A stretch of 64,000 nucleotides of DNA from contig NZ_WUTY02000001.1 in assembly GCF_009828925.2 (NCBI RefSeq), forward strand, positions 806,001-870,000, read 5' to 3'. Made by a program: the position numbers and the translations under genes. Within the stretch, counting starts at the first letter, position 1. Every line of letters begins with the position of its first letter. Shown here one piece after another: positions 40,434-49,705 of this stretch. Origin of the DNA: Methylicorpusculum oleiharenae (lineage in GTDB: Bacteria > Pseudomonadota > Gammaproteobacteria > Methylococcales > Methylomonadaceae). The notes beneath the pieces are model-generated. The model did no database searches, was not told the origin of the DNA, and was given only the letters and a program-made list of their open reading frames with translations.

Positions 40434-40523
40434 AGTAAGACGGTTTAATAATGAGTTAATGGTATTCTACCCTATATAAGGTTGATGCGATAAATCACAA
40501 GCCCTCTCCTTTTTTTCCTTACC

Positions 40524-41516
40524 ATGATTGACACTATTTATATTGAAGAAAGTATCGCAAACCATCCCAGGGTTGATGAAATCTGCGCGCGATTTCCTAA
40601 TGCGCGCAAAATCGGCTGTCAGCGTTATGGGGAAGTGTTTAATCCCCGCGCTCAAAATTTCCGGCTGCAAAAACTGAAACCAGCACTGATCCTGGCGGAA
40701 AAGTATCAGCGATTTGTGCTTGAGGCACCCGGCGGCTATGGGATAGGCGCTCAAAAAAACTATTATTTTTCCCATATGCTCAATTGCCTGTACGACTGCC
40801 GGTATTGCTTTTTACAAGGCATGTACCAGTCGGCACACTTCGTGTTATTCGTAAACTATGAAGACTATCAACAGGAAATTTTGCGTATCAGCCAAAGCGC
40901 TGGCAATGAAATGACGCATTTTTTTTCAGGTTACGATTGCGACAGTTTGGCCTTGGAGCCGGTCACCGGTTTTGCCGAATCGTTTTTACCGGTATTTGAA
41001 ACATTGCCTAATGCCTGGCTGGAGTTAAGAACCAAGAGCACCCAGGTCAGAACATTGCTGGAGCGCAGGCCTCATCCTCGCTGTGTGGTCGCCTTCAGTC
41101 TGTCGCCTGACTCCGTCGCCAAGGCAATTGAGGACAAGGCACCTTCTCTGGACAGACGTTTGATTGCCTTATCCAAACTGCAGACAGCAGGATGGCCTAT
41201 CGGTTTGCGATTTGATCCTTTGATTTACTATCGGGATTTTAAATCCGATTACCGGCAGTTTTTTGAACGGGTTTTTTCGATTATCGAATTAAATCAATTG
41301 CATTCGGTCAGTCTCGGTGTTTTCAGATTACCGGAACACTACTTCAAAAAGATGCACAAGCTCTATCCCGAGGAAAAATTATTTTCCGGACCGTTGATTA
41401 GCGCTGAAGGCAAGGTGTCTTATCCTGCCGATCTTGAGCTGGACATGATTGATTACTGCCGCGACGAGTTGCTCAAATTCATACCTGAGGAAAAATACTT
41501 TCCATGTCAGATTTAG
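40524..41516 (+). CDS. spore photoproduct lyase-like radical SAM protein
   Basis: A 330-residue radical SAM protein of the SplB/COG1533 family. The [4Fe-4S] cysteines are C88, C92 and C95 in NCLYDCRYCFLQGMY, the CX3CX2C spacing. Family blocks include PGGYGIGAQKNYYFSH, the FFSGYDCDSLALE segment, ELRTKSTQVRTLL and GLRFDPLIYYRDF. True SplB repairs the spore photoproduct in spore-formers; homologues in non-spore-forming proteobacteria are uncharacterised, perhaps repairing nucleic acid photolesions. Its 3' end overlaps the SDR gene by 13 bases, so the two are co-transcribed. Confidence 0.88.
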   Translation: MIDTIYIEESIANHPRVDEICARFPNARKIGCQRYGEVFNPRAQNFRLQKLKPALILAEKYQRFVLEAPGGYGIGAQKNYYFSHMLNCLYDCRYCFLQGMYQSAHFVLFVNYEDYQQEILRISQSAGNEMTHFFSGYDCDSLALEPVTGFAESFLPVFETLPNAWLELRTKSTQVRTLLERRPHPRCVVAFSLSPDSVAKAIEDKAPSLDRRLIALSKLQTAGWPIGLRFDPLIYYRDFKSDYRQFFERVFSIIELNQLHSVSLGVFRLPEHYFKKMHKLYPEEKLFSGPLISAEGKVSYPADLELDMIDYCRDELLKFIPEEKYFPCQI

Positions 41517-42229
41517 CCAGAACCGTTTTGGTAACCGGCGCAAGTTCGGGAATAGGCCGCGCGATAGCCAGAAAACTACTCGACCAGGGACATACTGTCA
41601 TCGGCGCATCGAGAGATTGCAAGCAATTCAACAAAGCGCTGCCTCATTTTTATCCCTTTGAAATGAATTTAAGTCATTTATCTTCTCTACCTCAGGCAGC
41701 TCAGTGCTTACTCAAAACTTACCCCGCCATTGACGCCGCAGTTTTTTGTGCAGGCATGGGGCAGTTTGGCTCGTTGGAGGAGTTTTCCTATGCTCAGATA
41801 GAGGCGTTGATGACCATCAATTTTACCAGCCAGGCTTTCCTGACGCGCGCTCTGCTGCCTCATTTCAAGCGCCGGTCAAAAAGCGATATCATATTCATCG
41901 GCTCGGAAGCGGGCTTGCGCGGCACACAAAAAGGCAGCATCTACTGCGCCAGTAAATTCGCAATACGCGGCTTTACTCAGGCGCTACGGGAAGAATGCTC
42001 AAAAAGTCATTTAAGAGTCGCATTGATTAATCCCGGAATGGTCAAAACGCCTTTTTTTGATGCGCTATCGTTTCAGCCGGGAACTGCTGAAGGTCAATTT
42101 ATAAGACCTGAAGACGTTGCCGATGCGGTTTTATATGTATTGGCATCAAACACGGCTATCGTGATCGATGAAATCAATCTGAGCCCGCTTAATAAAGTGA
42201 TCAGCTTTAAAAAGGAAACGAAAATTTAG
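41504..42229 (+). CDS. short-chain dehydrogenase/reductase
   Basis: A 241-residue classical SDR oxidoreductase. The cofactor motif TGASSGIGRAIA, the CAGMG motif and the catalytic YCASK with upstream serine in FIGSEAG are present; the substrate is unknown. It starts within the end of the SPL-like gene (13-base overlap), indicating coupled expression. A basic residue in the GASRDCK loop suggests NADP preference, which is an inference. Confidence 0.9.
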   Translation: MSDLARTVLVTGASSGIGRAIARKLLDQGHTVIGASRDCKQFNKALPHFYPFEMNLSHLSSLPQAAQCLLKTYPAIDAAVFCAGMGQFGSLEEFSYAQIEALMTINFTSQAFLTRALLPHFKRRSKSDIIFIGSEAGLRGTQKGSIYCASKFAIRGFTQALREECSKSHLRVALINPGMVKTPFFDALSFQPGTAEGQFIRPEDVADAVLYVLASNTAIVIDEINLSPLNKVISFKKETKI

Positions 42230-42458
42230 GTCCATGTTAAAAATCGCTATCTCACTTATAAAGTGAAGCCAAAACCTTTTCTGGCAGCATGATTTACTCT
42301 TTGCGAAAATCAACTTAATGCAGGGCTTTTATCGGGAGGGTAAAATATCCCGTTAATTTGGCTGGGTTGTTCGCATGTCTTGAGGGCAATCAATCTGATA
42401 GACCTGATTTTCCGGGCCCTTCGTTGGGAATAAAAGCGTTTAAACTAGAGATCGAAAA

Positions 42459-42968
42459 ATGTTAAATCTCATAAAAATGAAAGCCAGGATCTGGTTTTTG
42501 CTGGGTTTTGCCGGCTGTGTCCTTCTTATGTCCATGGGAGCCTACTTTCAGTTTGTCGGAGGCCTTGAGCCCTGCCCGCTGTGCATTTCCCAGCGCATAG
42601 GCATCATGTTAACGGGCCTGGTGTTTTTAATAGCAGGACTCCATAATCCGGAGGAAAAAGGCCGGAAAATCTATTCGATTTTAGGAACCCTGGTCGCTTT
42701 ATCCGGCGGAGCAGTCTCGGTCAGGCACATTTGGATTCAGCATCTTCCACCCGATGAAGTACCCGAATGCGGCCCAGGCATAGAATACATGATGGAAAAC
42801 TTCCCACTGGCTGAAGTCATCAAACAAATGCTGAGCGGCACAGGCGATTGCGCTAAAGTCGACTGGACCCTGCTGGGTTTCAGCATGCCGGCCTGGACAT
42901 TAGTCGCGTTTTTAATGCTGGCCGGACTCAGCTTGTTGCAATTTTGGAATTCTAACGGTCAAAAATAA
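42459..42968 (+). CDS. dsbB: disulfide bond formation protein DsbB
   Basis: Quinone-linked membrane oxidase that reoxidises DsbA. The 169 residues have four membrane helices, the redox pair C39-C42 in EPCPLCISQR, and the second periplasmic pair C104 (PECGPG) and C131 (GDCAKVD). Length matches the family. It is preceded by a 229-base gap in which I see only AT-rich sequence. An exported methyltransferase-like gene follows 11 bases downstream, probably in the same transcript. Confidence 0.95.
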   Translation: MLNLIKMKARIWFLLGFAGCVLLMSMGAYFQFVGGLEPCPLCISQRIGIMLTGLVFLIAGLHNPEEKGRKIYSILGTLVALSGGAVSVRHIWIQHLPPDEVPECGPGIEYMMENFPLAEVIKQMLSGTGDCAKVDWTLLGFSMPAWTLVAFLMLAGLSLLQFWNSNGQK

Positions 42969-42979
42969 GGATAAAAGCT

Positions 42980-43786
42980 ATGAAATTGATTTTAAATAAA
43001 GTGCCGGCATTGTTGCTGTTATTGATATGCAGCGCACAAGCCCAATCAGAAATAAACTTATCCCAAGCCATTGAGGGGACGCATCGTTCTGCTGAAAATA
43101 AAGCCCGTGACCGCTACCGGCATCCGGAAGAGACCCTCCGTTTTTTTGATGTTCAAAACACCATGACCGTCGTCGAGCTTTCCCCCGGAGCCGGATGGTA
43201 TACCGAGATTTTGGCCCCTTATCTAAAAGACAAGGGCAAGCTTTATACCGCGCACTTTTCAGACACGTCAAAAGTACCTTACTTTATAAAAAGCCTGAAC
43301 GACTTTAAATCCAAGTTATCGGGGAATCCAGAAATCTACGGAGCGGTACAATTAACTGTTCTGCAACCGCCGGAATTTACAAAAATTGCTCCCGAAGGCT
43401 CCTGCGACAGGGCGTTGACATTCCGTAACGTGCACAACTGGATGAAAGACGGCCAGGCCGAAGCGGTCTTCGCTGCAGCATACAAAGCCCTTAAACCCGG
43501 TGGTATTTTTGGGGTAGTAGAGCATCGCAGCTTACCTGATTCAACATTGGATCAGCAAATCACCTCCGGTTATGTCAGCGAAAACCAGGTCATCACCTTC
43601 GCTGAAAAGGCAGGATTTAAATTACTGGAAAAAGCTGAAATCAATGCCAACCCCAAAGACACCAAAGACCACCCTATGGGCGTCTGGACCTTGCCGCCCG
43701 CATTAAGGCTAGGTCAGCAAAACAGAGCGCATTATCTGGAGATCGGCGAGAGCGATCGCATGACTTTAAAATTCATTAAACCTTGA
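42980..43786 (+). CDS. exported class I methyltransferase-like protein
   Basis: A 268-residue protein with a clear signal peptide (MKLILNKVPALLLLLICSAQAQ) followed by a Rossmann methyltransferase fold. SAM-binding motif I is VVELSPGAGWYTEILAP, and motif IV lies in CDRALTFRNVHNWM. It resembles the predicted methyltransferases of COG4798, many of which also carry signal peptides. SAM is not expected in the periplasm, so the domain may bind another ligand or have lost activity. It follows dsbB by 11 bases and has AAGGA before the ATG. Confidence 0.85.
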   Translation: MKLILNKVPALLLLLICSAQAQSEINLSQAIEGTHRSAENKARDRYRHPEETLRFFDVQNTMTVVELSPGAGWYTEILAPYLKDKGKLYTAHFSDTSKVPYFIKSLNDFKSKLSGNPEIYGAVQLTVLQPPEFTKIAPEGSCDRALTFRNVHNWMKDGQAEAVFAAAYKALKPGGIFGVVEHRSLPDSTLDQQITSGYVSENQVITFAEKAGFKLLEKAEINANPKDTKDHPMGVWTLPPALRLGQQNRAHYLEIGESDRMTLKFIKP

Positions 43787-44020
43787 GAGATATACTTCGC
43801 GCGGTCATGTTTGCGGCTTTTATGGCAAGGCTATTTTGTTCGAGAGGAAGGCGCGAAAACAGGCGCATAAAAAGCTACGTAACTGTTTTCGCAAAGCTTC
43901 CGCTCCCTGCTCACGCCCCTTACCCACATCACATCCATGGAGGTAAGGCCGTTATCGGACAAAAGAGCGCGTCAGAAAACCGCAAATGTGGCCGAGCGAA
44001 GAATGACTACTTTCCCGCTT

Positions 44021-44160
44021 GGAATAGAGGGTTTAGGTGATTGATTGAAAAGCCTTCTGCAACAGGGATGTTGCAGTGAACTACAAGCACTTATACACGC
44101 GTCGTTTGAAATCCATCACCTACACACCCAATAAAATGGGAGGGGAGTGAGCAGATACCT
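44021..44160. repeat. Second dispersed repeat family, copy C (inverted orientation)
   Basis: gggtttaggtgattgattga, gccttctgcaacaggga and gaaatccatcacctacacac are the reverse complements of blocks in copies A and B; the end ggggagtgagcagatacc matches the flank of copy B. It is non-coding. Confidence 0.65.
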
Positions 44161-44204
44161 TGAGAGAACTTAAAATTGAATATACGTAAAGAAAATTTTA
44201 ATTT

Positions 44205-44220
44205 TGTGATGTAGCTCACA
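44205..44220. promoter_or_regulatory. CRP-type binding site
   Basis: TGTGA-N6-TCACA (tgtgatgtagctcaca) is an exact match to both CRP half-sites, with AT-rich flanks. It lies about 225 bases upstream of priA. Which promoter it serves is unclear. Confidence 0.6.
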
Positions 44221-44223
44221 AAG

Positions 44224-44381
44224 TTATACACAATTAAAGATTGCTATTTAATGGGTTGAAAAATTTTTTTATAGCGCTTAATTAAATAGACCATTGATAA
44301 ATAAGCTATCTATAAATAACCTAATATTCGAAAACTGTAAAAAATAATTTGCCTGACTACCCATCCACAGAGTTATCCACA
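44224..44381. promoter_or_regulatory. DnaA-box-like nonamers
   Basis: TTATACACA at 44224-44232 and TTATCCACA at 44373-44381 are exact E. coli-type DnaA boxes in the same orientation. Near matches occur at 44091 (ttatacacg) and 44453 (ttatacact). The DNA between them is AT-rich. There is no dnaA, gidA or mioC neighbour, so oriC is not supported; DnaA control of priA is possible. Confidence 0.4.
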
Positions 44382-44443
44382 GCCTGCGTCAATAATTATC
44401 TCAATGAACCCAGTCCAAACAATTACCGCAAGTCAAGAGGTGC

Positions 44444-46669
44444 ATGTCTGACTTATACACTACTGAAGAGCCTATTTTCAAAATTGCTGTTTCAGTCCCT
44501 CTGTATCGCCTCTTTGATTACCGAGCGCCGGAAGACCTGGAATCTATTGACTTGAAGCCAGGCATCAGACTCGAGGTCCCGTTTGGAAAAGTGTTAAAAG
44601 TAGGAGTTCTGGTTGAAATCGTTTGGCACTCCGAAAGACCGGTAGAAAAACTCAAACGAATTGCCCGGATCATAGATGACGTTCCGCTATTGTCCAGCCT
44701 CGACTTACAGTTGCTGCAATGGGCCGGCAATTATTATCATCACCCCATCGGCGAGGTCATTGCGGCGGCTTTTCCTGTGGGATTAAGGAACGGTAAGCCT
44801 GCAAAATCAGGCCAGGAAAAGCGCTATGGCTTGACTGCAGCCGGCCGGAATCTGGAACCCTCTACTCTTAAACGCGCTCATAAACAACGTTTATTACTGG
44901 AAAAATTCCAGGCATCACCCAACAGTTTATCCGAGTCGGATTTGTCTGAATCTGAAGGTCACTGGCGCCTTTTATTGAAGAGTTTACTGGAAAAACAGCT
45001 GGTATTTATTGACGAAAACAGCGCGCCTGTTGACCGCTCTGCGTTACTTCAAACTCCGGAATTGCTGCCAAATCCAGCCCAACAATCGGCAATTGATACG
45101 ATCAGAGATGCTTTGGGGGAATTCCGGGTGTTTTTGCTGGAAGGGGTGACCGGCAGCGGAAAGACCGAAGTGTACATGCAGATCATTCGATCAGTGCTTG
45201 AATCAGGCCGCCAGGTGCTGATTCTGCTTCCTGAAATCAGCTTGACACCGCAATTGGAACAACGTTTCAGACAACGCTTTGCCTGCCCGGTTGCCGTCAC
45301 TCATTCGAAACTGACTAACCAGCAGCGTCAGACAGCCTGGTTATCCATGCAGACAGGCCGCGCCTCTATCCTGCTGGGTACGCGCTCGGCCTTACTGACA
45401 CCGCTTAAATCACCCGGCTTGATCATTCTGGATGAAGAGCATGATGCCTCTTTCAAACAACAGGAGGGTTTTCGTTTTTCAGCGCGTGATATAGCTGTCA
45501 TGCGAGCAAAACTTTTACATGTGCCAGTCGTATTGGGCTCGGCAACGCCTTCGCTGGAGAGTTTTTTCAATGTTGCTCAACAGCGTTATACGCTGCTGCA
45601 TTTATCGCAAAGAGCCGGAGTCGCGGTTGCTCCTACCTGCCATCTGCTGGATATACGTAATAAAAAACTGAATGGAGGCCTGTCAGAGCCGCTGATCAAT
45701 GAAATCAGTGCGACGCTGGCCAGACAGGAACAAGTGCTGATTTTTCTAAACCGCCGGGGCTTTGCTCCGACTTTAATTTGTCACGCGTGTGGCTGGGTTG
45801 CGCGATGTAAACGCTGTGAGGCAAACTTGGTCGTGCATCTGGATCAGCGCGTGTTGCGCTGTCACCATTGCGGTCATGAACAGCCGTTACACCATCAGTG
45901 TCCTGCCTGCAAAGCCGTCGATGTGATGCCTTTAGGCTTGGGAACTGAACGCGTGGAGCATGTCCTGCCTGATTTGTTTCCGGGCAAATCGATTATCCGG
46001 CTGGATAGGGACACGACACAGCGAAAAGGCGTTTGGGAACAGTATATTGACAGGATCAACCGGAATCAGGTCGATATCATTATCGGCACACAAATGCTCG
46101 CAAAAGGCCATCACTTCCCAAATGTCACGCTGGTCGTGTTGCTGGATGCGGATAGCGGCTTATTCAGTATTGATTTTCGAGCCACCGAGCGCCTGGCGCA
46201 ATTGATAGTCCAGGTTGCCGGACGCGCAGGACGTGCAGAAAAACCGGGTAAAGTCATTTTGCAGACCCGACACCCCGAACATCCTCTCTTGCTTACTTTG
46301 CTGAACGAGCAATACGGTAATTTTGTCGCGGCAACCCTCAACGAACGCCGGGAGGCGGGTCTTCCCCCTTATAGTTTTCAGGCCATTTTAAGAGTCGAGT
46401 CCAATCAACCTGAGCAGGCAACACTGTTTTTTGAGTCAGTCGCCAAAATCATTCATCAAACGACAGATAAAAGCCTGCTAGTGCTGGGGCCGGTCCCTGC
46501 GCCGTTGGCGAGAAAGGCGGGACGCTACCGTTATCAATTATTATTTCAAAGCGTCCAGCGAAAACCTTTGCACCGGTTTTTGGACACTTTTTTGCCCGCA
46601 CTGGAAAAGCTTGCCAGTGCCAGAAAAGTTCGCTGGTCAATTGATGTTGACCCGATTGACCTTTATTGA
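44444..46669 (+). CDS. priA: primosomal protein N' (PriA helicase)
   Basis: Superfamily 2 helicase that restarts stalled replication forks. The 741 residues contain the N-terminal 3'-DNA-binding domain (VSVPLYRLFDYRAPED), Walker A GVTGSGKTEVYM, the DEEH box (LIILDEEHDASFKQQEGFRF), helicase motifs GTRSALL and VAGRAGRAEKPG, and eight zinc-binding cysteines in CHACGWVARCKRC, CHHCG and CPAC. Length is normal. The ATG at 44444 has GAGGTGC upstream. AT-rich DNA with DnaA-box-like sites precedes it. Confidence 0.97.
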   Translation: MSDLYTTEEPIFKIAVSVPLYRLFDYRAPEDLESIDLKPGIRLEVPFGKVLKVGVLVEIVWHSERPVEKLKRIARIIDDVPLLSSLDLQLLQWAGNYYHHPIGEVIAAAFPVGLRNGKPAKSGQEKRYGLTAAGRNLEPSTLKRAHKQRLLLEKFQASPNSLSESDLSESEGHWRLLLKSLLEKQLVFIDENSAPVDRSALLQTPELLPNPAQQSAIDTIRDALGEFRVFLLEGVTGSGKTEVYMQIIRSVLESGRQVLILLPEISLTPQLEQRFRQRFACPVAVTHSKLTNQQRQTAWLSMQTGRASILLGTRSALLTPLKSPGLIILDEEHDASFKQQEGFRFSARDIAVMRAKLLHVPVVLGSATPSLESFFNVAQQRYTLLHLSQRAGVAVAPTCHLLDIRNKKLNGGLSEPLINEISATLARQEQVLIFLNRRGFAPTLICHACGWVARCKRCEANLVVHLDQRVLRCHHCGHEQPLHHQCPACKAVDVMPLGLGTERVEHVLPDLFPGKSIIRLDRDTTQRKGVWEQYIDRINRNQVDIIIGTQMLAKGHHFPNVTLVVLLDADSGLFSIDFRATERLAQLIVQVAGRAGRAEKPGKVILQTRHPEHPLLLTLLNEQYGNFVAATLNERREAGLPPYSFQAILRVESNQPEQATLFFESVAKIIHQTTDKSLLVLGPVPAPLARKAGRYRYQLLFQSVQRKPLHRFLDTFLPALEKLASARKVRWSIDVDPIDLY

Positions 46670-46811
46670 AAATGCGGGCATTAAACTCAGTCTGGCCAGT
46701 CAGCCTTATATCGATGATACCGGCAAGAGGGTTGCTGATGTTTGAATGGATAATCAACGGGCTTTAGTGGATAATAATTCGTTATTTTTGACTTAGAGCA
46801 ACAAAGCCGTA

Positions 46812-48572
46812 ATGAAACAAAAATTAGAGGCGCTGATACTCACTGCTGTTGATACGTTAAAAAATGAAGGCGTAATTGACGTGGGAATAACTCCCAAAAT
46901 AACGATAGAAAACTCTCGAGATTTGCAACATGGGGATTTCGCAACCAATGTCGCCCTGGTTCTTGCAAAACCCGCCAAATCAAACCCCAAGGCATTAGCC
47001 GAAAAAATCGTTGCCGCTTTACCCAAAGATGAACTGGTGTCACGCATTGAAATAGCGGGGCCTGGATTTATCAATTTTTTCATTAATCCCGATGCCCAAT
47101 TTCAAATTGTCAGTCAAATCCTGGATCAGGGCGCCAAGTTCGGACTGAGCCAGGCGGGTGCCGGGCAAAAAGTGCAAGTTGAGTTTGTCTCCGCCAATCC
47201 CACGGGTCCTTTACACGTCGGCCATGGACGTGGCGCCGCTTATGGATCGGTGGTCGCCGATTTGCTTGAAGCGGCGGGATTTACCGTTCACAGGGAATAC
47301 TATGTGAATGATGCGGGAAGACAGATGGATATTCTGGCAACCAGCATCTGGTTGCGTTATCTGGCCGAATGCGGCGAAGTGGTGACCTTTCCGACAAACG
47401 GTTACCGGGGTGAATATGTGCGCGAAATCGCCTGGGATATTCACAAATCGGCGGGCAATGACTATCGCAGACCGGCTGAACTGATAGTAGAGGATATTCC
47501 TCCCGATGAACCCCAAGGCGGTGATAAGGAAACGCATATTGACGCCCTGATCGCCCGGGCTAAAACCTTGTTAGGCGCCAGCCTTTATCAGGATTTTTTC
47601 CAGATTGGGCTCAAAACCATATTGCAGGATATTCGCCAGGATTTGGCAGAATTTGGCGTGAATTATCAGGAATGGTTTTCCGAACGATCTTTGATGGAAA
47701 GCGGTGCGGTTGAAGAAGCTTTGGAACGTTTGCGGCAAGCCGGTTACCTTTACGAACAGGACGGAGCAACCTGGTTTGCGTCCAGCCGTTTAGGCGATGA
47801 AAAAGACCGTGTCGTGGTGCGTGATAATGGTCAGATGACATATTTTGCGTCCGACATTGCTTATCACATGAACAAACTGGATAGAGGTTACGATAGAATC
47901 GTCAACATCTGGGGCGCCGATCACCATGGTTACATACCCAGAGTTAAAGCATCAATTGAAGCTTTAGGCGCGGACGCGTCAAAATTGACGGTGTTGCTGG
48001 TTCAATTTGCCGTGCTGTACCGGGGTGAAGAAAAAGTACAAATGTCCACTCGCTCCGGTGAGTTTGTCACATTAAGACAGTTGCGTAACGAAGTCGGCCA
48101 GGATGCCGCCCGCTTTTTCTATGTCATGCGCCGCTCAGAACAGCATATGGATTTTGACCTTAAACTGGCCACATCCAAATCCAATGAAAACCCCGTTTAC
48201 TATGTTCAATATGCCTACGCGCGGGTTTGCAGTGTGCTAAGGCAGCTGGATGAAAAAAACTGGGAGCGAGACATAACACTGGGCATGGACAATCTGAATT
48301 GTCTGCGGGAAGAGCACGAAACGGCGCTATTAACCACGCTGGCGCGATATCCTGAGGTACTGGAACGCTCGGCGCTGATGTACGAACCGCATCAGCTGAT
48401 CCATTATTTGCGGGATTTGGCGACTGAATTCCATACTTACTACAATGCCCACCAATTTTTGGTTGAAGACCCGATTATTCGTAACGCCAGACTCAATTTA
48501 ATCTGCGCTGTCAAGCAGGTGCTGTCAAATGGTTTGCTACTATTAAAAATTAATACGCCAGAGGCCATGTAA
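46812..48572 (+). CDS. argS: arginyl-tRNA synthetase
   Basis: Class I synthetase of 586 residues. It has the ArgRS N-terminal additional domain, the HIGH motif as HVGH in [17 protein letters not shown], the KMSKS-region equivalent [13 protein letters not shown], and the C-terminal anticodon-binding helices. Its TAA stop shares one base with the following ATG (TAATG), coupling it to the SPOR gene. Between priA and argS lie about 140 bases without a recognised feature. Confidence 0.97.
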   Translation: MKQKLEALILTAVDTLKNEGVIDVGITPKITIENSRDLQHGDFATNVALVLAKPAKSNPKALAEKIVAALPKDELVSRIEIAGPGFINFFINPDAQFQIVSQILDQGAKFGLSQAGAGQKVQVEFVSANPTGPLHVGHGRGAAYGSVVADLLEAAGFTVHREYYVNDAGRQMDILATSIWLRYLAECGEVVTFPTNGYRGEYVREIAWDIHKSAGNDYRRPAELIVEDIPPDEPQGGDKETHIDALIARAKTLLGASLYQDFFQIGLKTILQDIRQDLAEFGVNYQEWFSERSLMESGAVEEALERLRQAGYLYEQDGATWFASSRLGDEKDRVVVRDNGQMTYFASDIAYHMNKLDRGYDRIVNIWGADHHGYIPRVKASIEALGADASKLTVLLVQFAVLYRGEEKVQMSTRSGEFVTLRQLRNEVGQDAARFFYVMRRSEQHMDFDLKLATSKSNENPVYYVQYAYARVCSVLRQLDEKNWERDITLGMDNLNCLREEHETALLTTLARYPEVLERSALMYEPHQLIHYLRDLATEFHTYYNAHQFLVEDPIIRNARLNLICAVKQVLSNGLLLLKINTPEAM

Positions 48573-49174
48573 TGTCCAGAGATTATAAAAACCGGGGACG
48601 GGGCAGCAGAGTCGTCAAAAAGCCTCCCTCTGCGATTGCCGGTTGGAAATGGGTGGCTATCGCTGGAATCATAGTCGCGTTTGGCGTTTTCTTATTTTCT
48701 CTTAAAGACAATAAAACGGATCAAGCCGCGGTACCACAACCGGTGCTTAACACTACAACGCCCAATATCCAGACGACACAAGCCAAACCGGCAGCCCAGA
48801 AACCAAAGCCGGTTGAAGAGAAAAAAGCCGAAGAGCCGCATTTTGATTTTTATACTATTTTGCCGGCAAAAGAGGTGGTTATCCCCGAATATGAAATCAA
48901 AACGCGGGTTAGAGAAGAACGCGTAGGCAAAGCAAAAGAGTCCAAATACACCTTACAGGCAGGATCTTTCCGGGATTTTGGCGATGCTGACCGGTTACGG
49001 GCTAAACTGGCTCTGATGGGACTGGTCGCCCGGGTTGAAAAAGCCAAAGTTGGCGATGTAATTTGGAACCGCGTAAAACTCGGTCCTTACGAACAAATGA
49101 CCAGTGTCACAACCATCAAGGACCGTCTCAAGAAAAATGGCATTGATGCCATGGTAACAGAAGGCGGACGCTAG
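48572..49174 (+). CDS. SPOR-domain protein, FtsN-like
   Basis: A 200-residue inner-membrane protein. It has a short basic cytoplasmic tail (RDYKNRGRGSR), one membrane helix (about 25-43), a P/K/E-rich periplasmic linker and a C-terminal SPOR domain (KYTLQAGSFRDFGDADRLRA to VTEGGR) that binds denuded septal peptidoglycan. The layout matches FtsN, and FtsN-like genes commonly follow argS in gammaproteobacteria. It starts within the argS stop codon. Confidence 0.9.
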   Translation: MSRDYKNRGRGSRVVKKPPSAIAGWKWVAIAGIIVAFGVFLFSLKDNKTDQAAVPQPVLNTTTPNIQTTQAKPAAQKPKPVEEKKAEEPHFDFYTILPAKEVVIPEYEIKTRVREERVGKAKESKYTLQAGSFRDFGDADRLRAKLALMGLVARVEKAKVGDVIWNRVKLGPYEQMTSVTTIKDRLKKNGIDAMVTEGGR

Positions 49175-49198
49175 ATTTGATGCTCCATGAGGTAAACA

Positions 49199-49513
49199 AT
49201 GAGCTTTTATAAACATCATCTGTTTTTTTGTACCAATCAACGGGAAAACGGAGCCGCATGCTGTGCCGACTTTAACGCGCAAGCGCTACGCGACTATGCC
49301 AAAGAGCAAGTCAAGGCATTAAAACTGAGCGGGCCCAAAAAATGCCGGGTCAATAATGCCGGTTGTTTGGACCGTTGCGCTCAAGGTCCTGTGCTTGTGG
49401 TTTACCCGGAAGGCGTTTGGTACAAATACAGCAGCAAGACCGATATCGACGAAATTATTGCCGAACATTTGCAAAACGGCCGCATTGTTGAAAGGCTTTT
49501 AATTGATCGATAA
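49199..49513 (+). CDS. thioredoxin-like [2Fe-2S] ferredoxin
   Basis: A 104-residue protein with YKHHLFFCTNQRENGAACC near the start and KKCRVNNAGCLDRCAQGP in the middle. This cysteine pattern is that of thioredoxin-fold [2Fe-2S] ferredoxins (COG3411). It is probably a soluble electron carrier with no assigned partner. The ATG has GAGG upstream. It lies 24 bases after the SPOR gene and may share its transcript. The 190 bases that follow are AT-rich and hold the rml promoter. Confidence 0.9.
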   Translation: MSFYKHHLFFCTNQRENGAACCADFNAQALRDYAKEQVKALKLSGPKKCRVNNAGCLDRCAQGPVLVVYPEGVWYKYSSKTDIDEIIAEHLQNGRIVERLLIDR

Positions 49514-49705
49514 GTGTTGCGAAAAGAGACTTACCGTTTGAGTCCGTTTCAAATCGGCTGTTTATCTAGTTAACGATCCCGGTAAAGAACCAAGAAACGG
49601 CTACACTTTTCTCCTATTACAACCCATCACGCTTAACGCTTGAATCAAACGTTAAGTTGTTGATCGGATTCAAATACGAACTCATAATTTAAAGAGATTA
49701 GCACC

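Larger units (their letters stand above)
43787..44443. other. long AT-rich intergenic region upstream of priA
   Basis: About 650 bases. The left 230 bases have reading frames without any recognisable domain. Then come copy C of the second repeat family (44021-44160) and a strongly AT-rich stretch (44160-44360) with a CRP-type site and DnaA-box-like nonamers. No gene is supported. Confidence 0.5.

Noticed and set aside
43783-44040. 85-codon frame after the exported methyltransferase-like gene
   Set aside because: No ribosome-binding site, no domain, low-complexity arginine-rich translation in intergenic DNA.
44160-44443. Possible chromosomal origin oriC
   Set aside because: Only two exact DnaA boxes and no dnaA, dnaN, gidA or mioC nearby; reported as a DnaA-box cluster instead.
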